Positions 34,008 to 44,714 of a stretch of 64,000 nt of DNA are shown piece after piece. The position numbers were made by a program, and so were the translations under genes. The stretch covers positions 868,001 to 932,000 of the forward strand of contig NZ_CP039543.1 of the NCBI RefSeq assembly GCF_013085545.1, given 5' to 3'. Source of the stretch: Oceanidesulfovibrio marinus. Its GTDB lineage: Bacteria > Desulfobacterota > Desulfovibrionia > Desulfovibrionales > Desulfovibrionaceae. A model generated the notes under the pieces. The model ran no database searches. It was not told where the DNA came from and was given only the letters and a program-made list of their open reading frames with translations. The first letter of the stretch is position 1; the number at the start of each line of letters is the position of its first letter.

Positions 34008-34367
34008 TCAGTAAAGACGCGAGCCCGGCTGCACGTCATGATCCGGACCGATGAGCGAGACCCCTTCGCCGGACTCGGAGTCCAGGCCCAGGACAAGCAC
34101 CTCCGAGACAAAGCCGGCGATGCGCTTGGGCGGGAAGTTCACCACGGCCAGGACCAGCTTGCCCGGCAGCTCGTCAGCATCGTACAGGGTGGTGATCTGG
34201 GCGCTGGAACGCTTCTGCCCCAGCGGTCCGAAGTCGATGGTCAGCACGTACGCAGGCTTGCGCGCCTTGGCCAGCGGCTCTGCGGAAAGGATGCGGCCAG
34301 CGCGTATGTCCACGCGGCGAAAATCGTCCCACTCGATCTGCGACTCCACGCCGTTTTCCTGATCCAT
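34008..34367 (-). CDS. csaA: CsaA-like tRNA-binding domain protein
   Basis: 119 residues from the ATG at 34367 (GGAG 9 nt upstream); an ATG at 34373 overlaps the nitroreductase stop but is only 3 nt from the same site. It is a single tRNA-binding OB-fold close to CsaA: DFRRVDIRAGRILSAEPL, ARKPAYVLTIDFGPLG, KRSSAQIT, LAVVNFPPKRIAGFVSEVLVLG. CsaA was described as a secretion-related chaperone in Bacillus and shares its fold with the C-terminal domain of methionyl-tRNA synthetase. It is translationally linked to the nitroreductase gene upstream. Confidence 0.9.
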   Translation of the reverse strand: MDQENGVESQIEWDDFRRVDIRAGRILSAEPLAKARKPAYVLTIDFGPLGQKRSSAQITTLYDADELPGKLVLAVVNFPPKRIAGFVSEVLVLGLDSESGEGVSLIGPDHDVQPGSRLY

Positions 34368-34372
34368 GCTCA

Positions 34373-34885
34373 TCAGCTCCAGCGATCGCGCTTGATCTTG
34401 TCGGGGTTGAAACGATCCGCCTGCTCTTTGTGCTCCTTGGGATGGCCCAGAGGCACCAGGGCCAGGGGAATGATGTGCTCCGGCAGAGAAAAGAGACGGC
34501 GGAAACCTTCCACCCGGCTGGCGTCCGGGTAGATGCCAGTCCAGACAGCGCCGAGGCCCGTGGCGTGAGCCGCCAGCAACAGGTTCTCCACGGCCGCGCT
34601 GCAGTCCTGCACCCAGAAACCGGGATATTTTTCCGCAGAGACATCGCCGCACACGAGGATGGCCAACGGCGCCTGGGGCGTCATCTTGGCGTAGGGATGC
34701 ACAGTGGGTACGGCGTCCAGCAGCTCGCGGTCGCGAATGACCATAAAAGTCCAGGATTGGGCGTTGCCTGCCGAGGGTGCGGCCATGGCCGCGCGCAGCA
34801 GCGTCTCTACCTGTTCGTCGGTAACCGCCTCTTCGGTATATGCGCGGATGCTGCGCCGGGTCAGTATGGCTTCCATGGCGTTCAT
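34373..34885 (-). CDS. Nitroreductase family protein
   Basis: 170 residues with GGAGG 6 nt before the ATG. It has the nitroreductase signature TRRSIRAYTEEAVTDEQVETLLRAAMAAPSAGNAQSW at the N-terminus (FMN contact residues in RRSIR and PSAGN) and GLGAVWTGIYPD near the middle; the C-terminus is PLGHPKEHKEQADRF. These are FMN-dependent NAD(P)H oxidoreductases acting on nitro compounds, quinones or flavins, and a substrate cannot be assigned. Its stop shares one base with the possible csaA start (TGATG), so the two form an operon. Confidence 0.93.
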   Translation of the reverse strand: MNAMEAILTRRSIRAYTEEAVTDEQVETLLRAAMAAPSAGNAQSWTFMVIRDRELLDAVPTVHPYAKMTPQAPLAILVCGDVSAEKYPGFWVQDCSAAVENLLLAAHATGLGAVWTGIYPDASRVEGFRRLFSLPEHIIPLALVPLGHPKEHKEQADRFNPDKIKRDRWS

Positions 34886-35086
34886 GTTCGTCCTCCAACT
34901 CTTCGTGAAAAGTTGCTCAAGATTCTTTTTGTATGCAGTATTGGTACGCTAGAATAACATTCGTGTATGAGCGGTCAAGGAAAACGAATGTCCGGACCCT
35001 TGGCCTGTCCGCTTTACGTTGACAGCTCGCACGGCGTAGCACACAAAACCGTAACCGAGCAGTATCCATATCGGAGAACCACCCCC

Positions 35087-35968
35087 ATGACCACTCTCTT
35101 TATCATTCTCCTCATCGCCTGCGCCGCCGGGTTCTGGGTCGCCGCCACCACCCTGCTTTTCTTTCTGTATGAATCGCGCAACTCCGGCTACGTGAAAACC
35201 CTCGCCGACATGGGCTACAGCTCCTCCGCCATAATCCGGCGCATCCTGGGCTTCGGCTTTCTGAGCGAGATCGGCATCTACCTGCAGACCCTCACCACGC
35301 CCGTGACCGGCTGGATCTGGTCACCCAAACGCCGCGGCGAAGTAAATGAGGACAACGGCGATGTCCCGGTGCTCCTGGTGCACGGCCTGTACGGCAACGC
35401 CTCCAACTGGCTGGCATTCCGCTGGAAGCTCAAACGGTCGGGAGTGCGCCATGTCTACGCCTACTCCTACAACTCCTTCGGACCGGACTACTTCGCCCTG
35501 CTGGAGAAGCTGGACCGCATGGTGGACGCAACCCGCGCCAGGCATGGCGGCCGGCCCGTCTTTCTGGTGGGACACAGCCTGGGCGGGCTGCTCATCCGCG
35601 GCTACGCCTCCAGCGGCATGGCTGTGGAAAATGGCGAGTGCAAGATTGCCGGCGCAACGACCATAGGCGCGCCCCTGGAAGGCAGCAAGCTCGCCGCCCT
35701 GGCCGTGGGCAAGCTGGGCCGCTCCATCATCTATCGCAGCGAGCTGATTCAGGAGCTGGAAAAACGCGACGTCGCGCCGCCCTTCCCGTGCCTGGCCATC
35801 TACTCGCCCATCGACAACTTTGTGCTGCCCAACAGCTCCATGGACCCGAAGATGCATGGCTGGCGCACAGAGCACAGCCCGGCCGTGACGCACGTCTGCA
35901 TGCTCTTCAGCCGGCCAGTGATGCGCCGTGTGGCGGAGTTCTTCAAGGAATGTGTGAAGTCAGTGTAG
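35087..35968 (+). CDS. Alpha/beta-hydrolase, triacylglycerol-lipase-like, membrane-anchored
   Basis: 293 residues from the ATG at 35087 (GGAG 11 nt upstream), which opens with a hydrophobic helix (residues about 2-27) that probably anchors it in the membrane. The lipase fold shows the oxyanion-region motif VLLVHGLYGNASNW (about residue 98-111) and the nucleophile elbow GHSLGG with Ser164. An acidic residue in YSPIDNFV and a C-terminal His (THVCML or the preceding HSPAVTH) complete a plausible triad. It looks like a lipase or esterase facing the periplasm. It is monocistronic and convergent with the glycosyltransferase gene. Confidence 0.85.
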   Translation: MTTLFIILLIACAAGFWVAATTLLFFLYESRNSGYVKTLADMGYSSSAIIRRILGFGFLSEIGIYLQTLTTPVTGWIWSPKRRGEVNEDNGDVPVLLVHGLYGNASNWLAFRWKLKRSGVRHVYAYSYNSFGPDYFALLEKLDRMVDATRARHGGRPVFLVGHSLGGLLIRGYASSGMAVENGECKIAGATTIGAPLEGSKLAALAVGKLGRSIIYRSELIQELEKRDVAPPFPCLAIYSPIDNFVLPNSSMDPKMHGWRTEHSPAVTHVCMLFSRPVMRRVAEFFKECVKSV

Positions 35969-36046
35969 CTGTGCAGAAGGCTCTACCGCTAAAGGTCGTG
36001 CTGCCTGTCCTATCCGGTTGATAGCATGAGCTGCGGCGGTTCACCC

Positions 36047-37753
36047 CTACTCCACAATCTCCAGCAGATCGTGCTTGAGCGCCCAGAGCGCGAGGCGTTC
36101 GGCCTCCTCCGGCGTCAGGGACTGCGCCGCGGCAAGGCGCTGCACAAGCTCGGCCGCCGGGCGGGGCTTGCGCGCCAGCACCAGCAACGGCTTGAGCGCC
36201 TGCTCCGGCAGCCAGCCGTCCAGGTCCGCGTAGACCTGGGGGAACTCCCGGCCGCGATAGACGTTCTCCCCGCTGCGGCTTGTCTGAACAATCAGCCCAT
36301 TCAACTTCGCCGAGGGATGCCAGCCGAAGATGCGTCCATACGGCAGCTCGAACGGCGGCGTGGCCTTGCGCGCCGCGTCCTCATCCACCGTGCGGGTCCA
36401 GAGTTCGTCCCAGAGCGCTAGGTGGCGCTCCACCACGTGATCCCATGAGAACTGCCCGGTCACGCGCTCGTGCGCCCGGCGGCCCATGGCTTGGCGTAGC
36501 GGTTCATCGCTGGCCAGGGTCTCGATGGCCCGGGCGAGCGCGGCAACGTCCACGGCCGTGGACTGTGCGAGCCGCAGATGGTGGACATCTCCGGGCAGGA
36601 TGGAGCCCATGGCGTCGTCCATCGGCGATTGTTCCTGACGGCCGAAGGTGCGCACCAGAATGCCCGTGGCGTTTTCTCCTTCACTGGCCACGAGGTCGCG
36701 GTAGCCGTCCCAGTCCGAGGCAATGACCGGCAGACCCGAGGCCCCGGCCTCCAGGATGGTCAGGCCGAAGGTTTCCTGTACGTTGTCCGATGGCGAGATG
36801 AAGATGTCCGCGGCGGCCAGGAGCGTGCGCTTGAGGCCTTCGTCCGGCCGCGGCACGCGCCGCACGGTCAGGCCGATGTTTCTGGCCAGGGCCTGGAGCA
36901 GATCCAGGTACGGGTCCTTTGCCGGCATGGAGCCGGCCACCACGAGGCAGAGGCTGCTGGGATCGCGGCCCTTTACCACAAGCCGTTGCACGGCCCGGAC
37001 CACAGGCAGCAGGTCCATCTTGAGGCCGGGCGACACCCGGCCCAGGGCCAGCAGCATGACCGCGTCTTTTGGAATGGCCAGACCGCCCTGCACTTTTTCG
37101 TCGGATTCGTGCGCGGCCAGCATCTCCCGGAGCCAGCGCTTTTCCGCCGGGTCCGGCGCGAGGTACGCCTTCGGCTCCACGCCCAGAGGCACGATCTCCA
37201 GGGTAGGCTCGCGGAACAGCGCGTTGCCCAGGCCGTACGCCTCCCGTAGCCAGCCGTAATACCCCTGCATGACCTTCTCTGCCGCACGCGAGGTGCACAC
37301 GGTGCAGTCCCGCGGGGTGACGCCCTGCCACAGGTGGGCCAGCACGTGCCGCTTGAACTCCTGGAAGCTCAGGGAGTGCGTGGTGGCGGTGATGGGGAAG
37401 ATGTCCGGCGCATGGAGGTTGCGCAGCCTGACCATGGGCCCCGGCCTGTTGTGGCAATCCGAAAGGTGAAACGCGTGGAACCTGTTCGTGGCCAGAGCGT
37501 GCGGCAACGCGGCCCATGTATCCACGACAAAGGCGCCGCGAGCGTGCAGCGTTGGATGGCGCCGCTCCAGCTCCTGGCTCTGCATGGCGGCCAGTCGCTC
37601 GCTCTCCAGATAGAAATGGTAGCGCGGGAACGGATCGCGCCGGAGCAAGGCATCCAGAAAACCGGCGTTGGCCACGGGCCGGCCCATGACCACCTTGCCA
37701 GCAAGTCCCTCGTAGAACGGGTCCAGGGTTCCCCAATCTGCGTGCTGTGTCAT
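36047..37753 (-). CDS. Glycosyltransferase (GT4/GT1-like, GT-B fold)
   Basis: 568 residues from the ATG at 37753. Longer in-frame starts exist at 37816 and 37825, but the codons between them are atypical of the gene, so the shorter form is preferred; neither has a strong ribosome binding site. The C-terminal half has the GT4 donor-binding pattern: LLALGRVSPGLKMDLLPVVRA, DIFISPSDNVQETFGLTILEAGASGLPVIASDWDGYRDLV (E-x7-E motif). The N-terminal acceptor domain is longer than usual. It likely transfers a sugar to a lipid- or polysaccharide-type acceptor. It stands alone, not in a polysaccharide cluster. Confidence 0.88.
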   Translation of the reverse strand: MTQHADWGTLDPFYEGLAGKVVMGRPVANAGFLDALLRRDPFPRYHFYLESERLAAMQSQELERRHPTLHARGAFVVDTWAALPHALATNRFHAFHLSDCHNRPGPMVRLRNLHAPDIFPITATTHSLSFQEFKRHVLAHLWQGVTPRDCTVCTSRAAEKVMQGYYGWLREAYGLGNALFREPTLEIVPLGVEPKAYLAPDPAEKRWLREMLAAHESDEKVQGGLAIPKDAVMLLALGRVSPGLKMDLLPVVRAVQRLVVKGRDPSSLCLVVAGSMPAKDPYLDLLQALARNIGLTVRRVPRPDEGLKRTLLAAADIFISPSDNVQETFGLTILEAGASGLPVIASDWDGYRDLVASEGENATGILVRTFGRQEQSPMDDAMGSILPGDVHHLRLAQSTAVDVAALARAIETLASDEPLRQAMGRRAHERVTGQFSWDHVVERHLALWDELWTRTVDEDAARKATPPFELPYGRIFGWHPSAKLNGLIVQTSRSGENVYRGREFPQVYADLDGWLPEQALKPLLVLARKPRPAAELVQRLAAAQSLTPEEAERLALWALKHDLLEIVE

Positions 37754-37950
37754 ACCGGGAGCAAAGCCACATCTGTCGCGGCCTGTCAAATGATCGACTC
37801 TTTTGCCTACTGGCATAGATTTCACCTATGCAACATGCCGTCGCTCTTCATAAAATAGAAACTGGGCGCAGGAATTGCTGTAAATGAAGTCATCCATCTC
37901 ACGCTGCAAAAATTACTGTCCGATTACTGTACTGACAAGGAGCTGATGAC

Positions 37951-39420
<1,470 letters not shown>

Positions 39421-39447
39421 GCTACTACGAAGAACGGATTGCTTCGG

Positions 39448-39480
39448 AAAGGCGCTGCCATGGGGCGGCGTCTTTTTTTG
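39448..39480 (+). terminator. Terminator of the diguanylate cyclase gene
   Basis: GGCGCTGCC and GGCGGCGTC pair across a 4-nt loop with one G-U, then a T7 run, about 30 nt past the stop codon. Confidence 0.75.
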
Positions 39481-39495
39481 TGAAACGTATTAGTA

Positions 39496-39942
39496 TCACT
39501 GGAAAGTGCCGATCAAAGCATTGAAAGCATCCAAGTGTGGTGCCCAGAGAATTGAATACAGAATCAATAGGGTCAAAGCGATGACCATATTTCTGTACAT
39601 CTTGAAAGCTCGATTCATCCACACATCCCGTTTCATTATTTTGGATTTAATCAAACTAATTTTTCCTTCACGATGTTTGATTTCCTTATACAACCTATCA
39701 ACTTCAAATCGGTAACACAGCGCAATGATGCTTACAACAAACCCAGAAATATATATACAAATACAAAAAAATATGCAGACAATATATAAAATGCCAAAGA
39801 CATAGAGAATCAGATCGATCATTTTTTTAGACTCTAAACAGTTATATTCATAGCAAACTATCCTGTTGGCCCCATATTCCACGAGATAGCTTAAAGCAAT
39901 TATTACAAAGGGACATGTGCCATTTATCAATCTGAGTATCAA
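39496..39942 (-). CDS. AT-rich membrane protein of unknown function
   Basis: 148 residues. Two or three hydrophobic segments at about 8-22, 45-75 (YVFGILYIVCIFFCICIYISGFVVSIIALCY) and 112-130 enclose a Lys/Arg-rich cytoplasmic stretch (YKEIKHREGKISLIKSKIMKRD). I do not recognise the family. The base composition is strikingly AT-rich compared with everything around it, with AT-preferring codons throughout, which points to acquisition from elsewhere. It lies next to the IS481-type element. Whether it is expressed is not clear; no obvious ribosome binding site is seen. Confidence 0.6.
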   Translation of the reverse strand: MILRLINGTCPFVIIALSYLVEYGANRIVCYEYNCLESKKMIDLILYVFGILYIVCIFFCICIYISGFVVSIIALCYRFEVDRLYKEIKHREGKISLIKSKIMKRDVWMNRAFKMYRNMVIALTLLILYSILWAPHLDAFNALIGTFQ

Positions 39943-40010
39943 TATCTAAGCAGATAACACACTACAAAAATTGACTCTCTTCTACCATCACCTGTACAGA
40001 GATAGTATTC

Positions 40011-41186
40011 ACCTGACACTCCGCCCCTGGCGGGGTGATGGTTATGCTGCTTCTTCGATTGTTTCTGCCTCTGCCTCGTCGTTTACGATGCCGTCCAGGA
40101 ACGCCTGGTAGGGCACTCGGCCGTTCATGCCGCGACCCTGGTGGGTGCGTTCCCGGTTATAGTGGTTCAGGTAACTATCCAAATCCTCTTGCATTTCCTC
40201 CACCGATTCGTACCACTTCTCGCGGCCCTTGATGCGGAAATGTTCGTCGAGCAGCGTCCGATGCAGCCGCTCCACGAAACCGTTGCTTTGCGGCCTCCGA
40301 ACCTGTGTCGTGCGATGTTCAATACCTTCTAATTGCAGGAACAATTCGTACGGATGCCTGTCCGGTCGACCGCAAAACTCGCGACCATTGTCCGACAGAA
40401 TCGTGGAGATGCGCGCGGCGTGCTCCTCGAAGAACGGCAGCACGTCTTCATTCAGCACGTGAACCGCGGTGACCGGCAGCTTGGTGGTGTAGAGTCGGCC
40501 CCAGGCGTAGCGGCTGTGGCAGTCGATAACAGACTGTAAATACACGCGTCCAACGCCTTTGAGCGTGCCCACGAAGAAGGTGTCCACGGCCACGAGGTCG
40601 CCGGTGTGGCGCGTCTCGATGTGTCGGTCGCGGAACTCGGGGCTGAAGCGCTCCAGAACGCGAATCTGCTCGTCCGAGAGTTCGAGGCGCTGCGCCCGCA
40701 CGCTCTTCTCCAGCCGTAGCAGTCGCTCGTGTCGGGTGAGCAAGCCGTGCCGGCTCCAGACGCCGCGGACGCCGCCGGAGCTGACCTGAACGCCCTGCAG
40801 GACAAGCTGTTGGGCGACGCGGAGCGGGCCGTACGTGGGGTGGGCCAAGCAGTAGTCGAGGATTGCCTGCTCGACAGCCTCGTCAACGCGGTTGGGATGC
40901 GGGCCTCGCGGCCCGGGCAGACGATCCAGCAGGCCTTCAGCGCCGAAGGTCTGGTAATTGCGCCGGATTTCGTAGAATTGCTGCCTGGAATAGCCCATGA
41001 TTTTGCAGGCTTTGCTGACGTTTCCCAGCTCGGTAGCCAGCTCTAGCAGACTCATCTTCCTTCGTGCTACTTTGCGTTTCGTGGTCATGGCGTTCTCCTC
41101 GCTGCGGGTTGGATGAAGCTTCGCAACTCCATCGATACCCAGCCAGGGACGGCATGACCACAACCTTTTGGTGGTCAGTGTCAGGT
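40011..41186 (-). mobile_element. IS481-family insertion sequence, apparently complete
   Basis: An element of about 1.18 kb carrying one intact transposase gene on the minus strand. The ends share the inverted sequence ACCTGACACT (40011-40020) and AGTGTCAGGT (41177-41186), after which similarity falls off. I could not identify a target-site duplication with confidence. It sits between the AT-rich membrane gene and the queuosine-precursor transporter and does not interrupt a recognisable gene. Confidence 0.85.
40042..41088 (-). CDS. IS481-family transposase
   Basis: 348 residues from the ATG at 41088 (AGGAG 6-7 nt upstream). The N-terminal helix-turn-helix region (SLLELATELGNVSKACKIMGYSRQQFYEIRRNY) is typical of IS481/IS3-like transposases. 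The catalytic core shows the DDE triad: Asp in VAVDTFFVGTL, Asp in TILSDNGREF, Glu in NGFVERLHRTLLDEHF. The C-terminal YLNHYNRERTHQGRGMNGRVPYQAF is the usual family end. The frame is intact with no stop or frameshift, so it may be active. Confidence 0.95.
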   Translation of the reverse strand: MTTKRKVARRKMSLLELATELGNVSKACKIMGYSRQQFYEIRRNYQTFGAEGLLDRLPGPRGPHPNRVDEAVEQAILDYCLAHPTYGPLRVAQQLVLQGVQVSSGGVRGVWSRHGLLTRHERLLRLEKSVRAQRLELSDEQIRVLERFSPEFRDRHIETRHTGDLVAVDTFFVGTLKGVGRVYLQSVIDCHSRYAWGRLYTTKLPVTAVHVLNEDVLPFFEEHAARISTILSDNGREFCGRPDRHPYELFLQLEGIEHRTTQVRRPQSNGFVERLHRTLLDEHFRIKGREKWYESVEEMQEDLDSYLNHYNRERTHQGRGMNGRVPYQAFLDGIVNDEAEAETIEEAA

Positions 41187-41347
41187 TATATCCATCTCAG
41201 TTCACATCACCTCTCCTATTTCGCCACCACCTTTTCTCGTATCCTTTCCCCCTTCACAACCCCCACATGATGCGCTATCAAAACTGTTTCCGGCAGCACT
41301 GATTTTATCCCGCCCTCCAGAGGACGCCAGTTAAGGACGTATTTTCC

Positions 41348-42031
41348 ATGAACGAGACATTGTGGCTGGGCTTCGCCCTTCTCGATCTGACCCTTGTAGT
41401 CTTCATATACCGCTTCTTCGGCAAGGCCGGCATGTTCGCCCTGGTGGTCTTCAACCTCGTGCTCTGCAATATCCAGGTGCTCAAGGTCATCGATATCTTC
41501 GGCATGACCACCACCCTGGGTAACGTACTCTACGCCAGCGTGTTCCTGGCCACGGACATCCTTTCCGAGCACCACGGCAAGGAAGAGGCCCGCCGCGCCG
41601 TGCTCCTGGGCTTCCTCGCGCTGCTCATGGCCACGGTCTACATGCAGATCGCTCTGCTCTTCACGCCCAATGCGGACGACTTCGTGCAGCCGCACCTGCA
41701 GGCCATCTTCAGCTTCATGCCGCGCGTGGCCGCCGCCTCCATGGTGGCGTACCTCGTGTCCCAGCTGCACGACGTCTGGGCGTTCCACAAAATCCGCGCG
41801 CGCACCGGCGTCAAACATCTGTGGCTGCGCAACAACCTTTCCACCCTGGCCTCGCAGTTCCTGGACTCGGCCATCTTCACCCTGGCCGCATTCTGGGGCG
41901 TGTTCCCGGCCAACGTGGTCTGGGAGATCTTCTTCACCACGTTCCTGATGAAGGCGTTTGTGGCTTGCCTGGACACACCGTTCATCTACGTGGCAGGCTG
42001 GGTGCGGCCCACGGCCGCGGCGCAATCATAG
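41348..42031 (+). CDS. Queuosine precursor transporter (YhhQ/VUT family)
   Basis: 227 residues with six hydrophobic segments. The family motif ATDILSEHHGKEEARRAVLLGF matches the conserved TDIxxExxGxxEA of VUT/ECF-like transporters. The C-terminal half contains another pair of conserved helices with LDSAIFTLAAFWG. YhhQ imports preQ0/preQ1 or queuine for the modified nucleoside queuosine. No que or tgt gene is adjacent. I looked for a preQ1 riboswitch in the 161-nt leader and found none I could defend. Confidence 0.9.
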   Translation: MNETLWLGFALLDLTLVVFIYRFFGKAGMFALVVFNLVLCNIQVLKVIDIFGMTTTLGNVLYASVFLATDILSEHHGKEEARRAVLLGFLALLMATVYMQIALLFTPNADDFVQPHLQAIFSFMPRVAAASMVAYLVSQLHDVWAFHKIRARTGVKHLWLRNNLSTLASQFLDSAIFTLAAFWGVFPANVVWEIFFTTFLMKAFVACLDTPFIYVAGWVRPTAAAQS

Positions 42032-42226
42032 CGGCGTATCACCCTGCGCATTCTTCGCCCCGCCGGGCCACGGTTCATCCACATGAATGGCCGCACCTGG
42101 CGGGGTTTGTTGTTTCCATACAGGGAGCTGCTTCTGCCGCCGCTTTCGATGGGTCCGGACTGCCTTTCCGGCCTTTTCCCGCACACATGTTGCGCCGATC
42201 GGTGTCCACCTGTATAAACGGAAGCC

Positions 42227-42715
42227 ATGACCAGACATTCCCACGACACGCAACACAGTTCCGCCGCCGGCGAGGACACCTCCACCGTACAGGGTCCGGA
42301 CGAGGTCCACGAGTCCGGTATCGACGTTGTCCTGGCCCGCTACATCCGCCTTGCCAACCGGCGCGACCTCGATGGCCTGCTCGATCTCTACGCCGATTCA
42401 CCGGTCATCTCCCTGGAGGGCGACCCCATGGAGCATGACCTGCAAACAAACATGCGCCGTGCCGTCCGCGCCTGGAAGGACGTGAACGCGAGGTTCAAGA
42501 GCGTGGAGGTGGAATCGTTAGACATCGATGGCGACAACGCCACTGTGGATTGCGTGATCCCCTCGCGCGGCAGGTTGTTCGCCTTCTCCAAGCATTTCAA
42601 CTTCCACAAGCATCTGGAACTGACTAAAAACGGCCAGGGCTGGCTCATCGTCAAGGACGACACCAGAGAGTCCGGGATCGTGGGACGCGTCCTCAAGATG
42701 GCGGGAGTCATCTGA
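42227..42715 (+). CDS. NTF2-like (SnoaL/DUF4440-type) fold protein
   Basis: 162 residues with CGGA five nt upstream. After a His/Ser-rich N-terminal tail of about 30 residues it shows the NTF2-like pattern: a helix with YIRLANRRDLDGLLDLYADSPVISLEGD, a central cone (WKDVNARFKSVEVESLDIDGDNATVDCVIPSRGR) and a C-terminal strand with LTKNGQGWLIVKDDTRE. Proteins of this fold act as isomerases, hydrolases or small-molecule binders. No catalytic residue points to a specific activity. Cytoplasmic and apparently monocistronic, 137 nt before the SLC13 permease. Confidence 0.7.
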   Translation: MTRHSHDTQHSSAAGEDTSTVQGPDEVHESGIDVVLARYIRLANRRDLDGLLDLYADSPVISLEGDPMEHDLQTNMRRAVRAWKDVNARFKSVEVESLDIDGDNATVDCVIPSRGRLFAFSKHFNFHKHLELTKNGQGWLIVKDDTRESGIVGRVLKMAGVI

Positions 42716-42852
42716 ACTTAGTGCGCTGAAACACCGGCGGCGTTGAGCTGCGGTGTTGCCCTCATCAAAAATCGCTTCCTGGCGGTGGCACTCCTCAACC
42801 GATCCCAATCTGGCCATGCGGCCTGCAACGATGGAGCGCTGACAACGAATCC

Positions 42853-44658
42853 ATGACCGCCCCCCCCTTCACACTCGATATCGCTCTTGTTTTCGTCGTT
42901 GTCGGAGTCACCATCCTCCTGTTCCTCACGGAATGGCTCCGTGTGGACGTGGTCGCCATCCTGGTCATGATCAGCCTGCCGCTGCTGGGTCTGGTGCAGG
43001 GCAAAGATACCTTTGTCGGGTTCTCCTCCACGGCCGTCATCTCCATTATCGCCACCATCATCATGGTGCGGGGGCTGGACCACACGGGCCTGGTCAGCCG
43101 CATGGTCCGACCGCTCACCCGTCTGGCCGGTCGCAGCAGACGACGCACCACCCTGCTTCTGTGCGTCGCCGTGTCTATCAGCTCCAGCTTAATGCAGAAC
43201 ATAGGCGCGGCCGCGCTTTTCCTGCCGGTGGTCCAGCGCATGAGCCGCCTCACCGGCCGGCCCATCTCGCAGATGCTCATGCCCGTGGGGTTTTCGGCCA
43301 TTCTGGGCGGCACCATCACACTGGTGGGCTCCAGCCCGCTGCTCATGCTTAACGATCTGATGACGCCCTTTGGTCTGAAGCCGTTCGACCTCTTCGACGT
43401 GACGCCGGTGGGACTGGCCCTTGCGGCGGCCGGCATCGCCTATTTTGTGATCTTCGGCAAAGGCATGCTGCCCGGCGGCGAAACGCGCCAGACCGAGGAG
43501 ATCGACCCGGACGGCGACCCCTCCCCGTTCTATCCGGGCATAGGCAACCTCTACGAGCTGAAGTATCCGGCCACGGCCGAGGATACTCTGGAGGTGGGCA
43601 CCCTGTGCGACCAATTCCATGTGCATACGGTGGGGCTGTACCGCTCGAAGAGTGAAGGTAAGCTGCTGCCGCCGGACCGCGGCACGCGCATTGTCCCCGG
43701 CACCACCATCGCGGTCTACGCCACGCCCGAGGAGCTGCGGGTGCTGGCCGAGGCGCACGGTTTTCTGGTCCGGCCGCGTCTGAGGCTTTTCGCCGCCGAC
43801 CTGAACGACGATCTGGCCGGGCTGGTGGAGGCCGTGGTGCCGCCCCACTCCGAGTTTGTGGGCAAGTCCGTCCAGGACGGCCGCTTCCGCCACCGGTACC
43901 ACATGGCGGTCATGGCTGTTTCCCGCGGCGGCCACACGCACTACGGTTTTCTGGCGAAATGGATAATGGAGCCCGGCGACGTCATCCTGATGCACGGGAG
44001 CTGGGAAAGCTTCCACCGCATGCGTCCTTTGCGACAGCTTTTGTTCGCGCAGTCCCTGGACTACGAGGTCCTGCAGCCGCACAAGGCGCGGATCGCCCTG
44101 GGCTGCTTCGGCCTGGGCACCGGGCTCGTGGCGTTCACCAGCCTGCCCATCTCGGTCTGTCTCATGGCCGGGGCCCTGGGCATGATCCTGACCGGTGTGC
44201 TCTCCATAGACGATGCCTATCGCGGCGTGGACTGGCGCACGGTCTTCCTGCTGGCCGGCCTCATCCCTCTGGGCCTCGCCATGCAGCAGACAGGAGCCGC
44301 GCAATGGCTGGCCTTCCACATGCTGGACATTGTGGGCTCGCCGTCGCCCCTCCTGTTCTATCTGCTCGTGGGCATCATCGCCACAGGGTTGACCCTGGTC
44401 GTGTCCAACGTGGGAGCCACGGTGCTATTGGTGCCGCTGGTCATTGGCATGGCCCAGAAGATTGGCGCCGACCCCCGCGTGGCCTCGCTGGTTGTGGGCA
44501 TGGCGGTCTCCAACTCGTTTCTCCTGCCCACCAACCAGGTGAACGCGCTCTACCTGGGACCGGGCAACTACACCAGCCTGAACTTCGTCAAGGCCGGAAC
44601 CCCGCTGAGCATCCTGTTCCTGGTCGTACTCACGCTCACGCTGCACATCCTGTACTGA
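42853..44658 (+). CDS. SLC13/DASS-family anion permease with two TrkA-C domains
   Basis: 601 residues. The N-terminal half (about 5-205) has the DASS arrangement of helices and hairpin loops, including SSSLMQNIGAAALFLPVVQRM and ILGGTITLVGSSPLLML. A cytoplasmic insertion (about 220-400) contains two TrkA-C/RCK-C modules (EVGTLCDQFHVHTVGLYRSK... and VVPPHSEFVGKSVQDGRFRHRYHMAVMAV), and the C-terminal membrane half ends with SNVGATVLLVPLVIGMAQKI. This domain order is typical of Na+-coupled sulfate, thiosulfate or dicarboxylate transporters. In a sulfate reducer it is a candidate sulfate importer, but the sequence alone does not decide the substrate. Confidence 0.92.
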   Translation: MTAPPFTLDIALVFVVVGVTILLFLTEWLRVDVVAILVMISLPLLGLVQGKDTFVGFSSTAVISIIATIIMVRGLDHTGLVSRMVRPLTRLAGRSRRRTTLLLCVAVSISSSLMQNIGAAALFLPVVQRMSRLTGRPISQMLMPVGFSAILGGTITLVGSSPLLMLNDLMTPFGLKPFDLFDVTPVGLALAAAGIAYFVIFGKGMLPGGETRQTEEIDPDGDPSPFYPGIGNLYELKYPATAEDTLEVGTLCDQFHVHTVGLYRSKSEGKLLPPDRGTRIVPGTTIAVYATPEELRVLAEAHGFLVRPRLRLFAADLNDDLAGLVEAVVPPHSEFVGKSVQDGRFRHRYHMAVMAVSRGGHTHYGFLAKWIMEPGDVILMHGSWESFHRMRPLRQLLFAQSLDYEVLQPHKARIALGCFGLGTGLVAFTSLPISVCLMAGALGMILTGVLSIDDAYRGVDWRTVFLLAGLIPLGLAMQQTGAAQWLAFHMLDIVGSPSPLLFYLLVGIIATGLTLVVSNVGATVLLVPLVIGMAQKIGADPRVASLVVGMAVSNSFLLPTNQVNALYLGPGNYTSLNFVKAGTPLSILFLVVLTLTLHILY

Positions 44659-44714
44659 TGAGTCCTACGAGCTTTTCACTTTGCTTCCCGGCGCCTCGTG
44701 CGTATAGACTTTTC

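Noticed and set aside
41187-41347. preQ1 riboswitch before the queuosine-precursor transporter
   Set aside because: No convincing pseudoknot core could be drawn; the AAGGA near the start is just the ribosome binding site.
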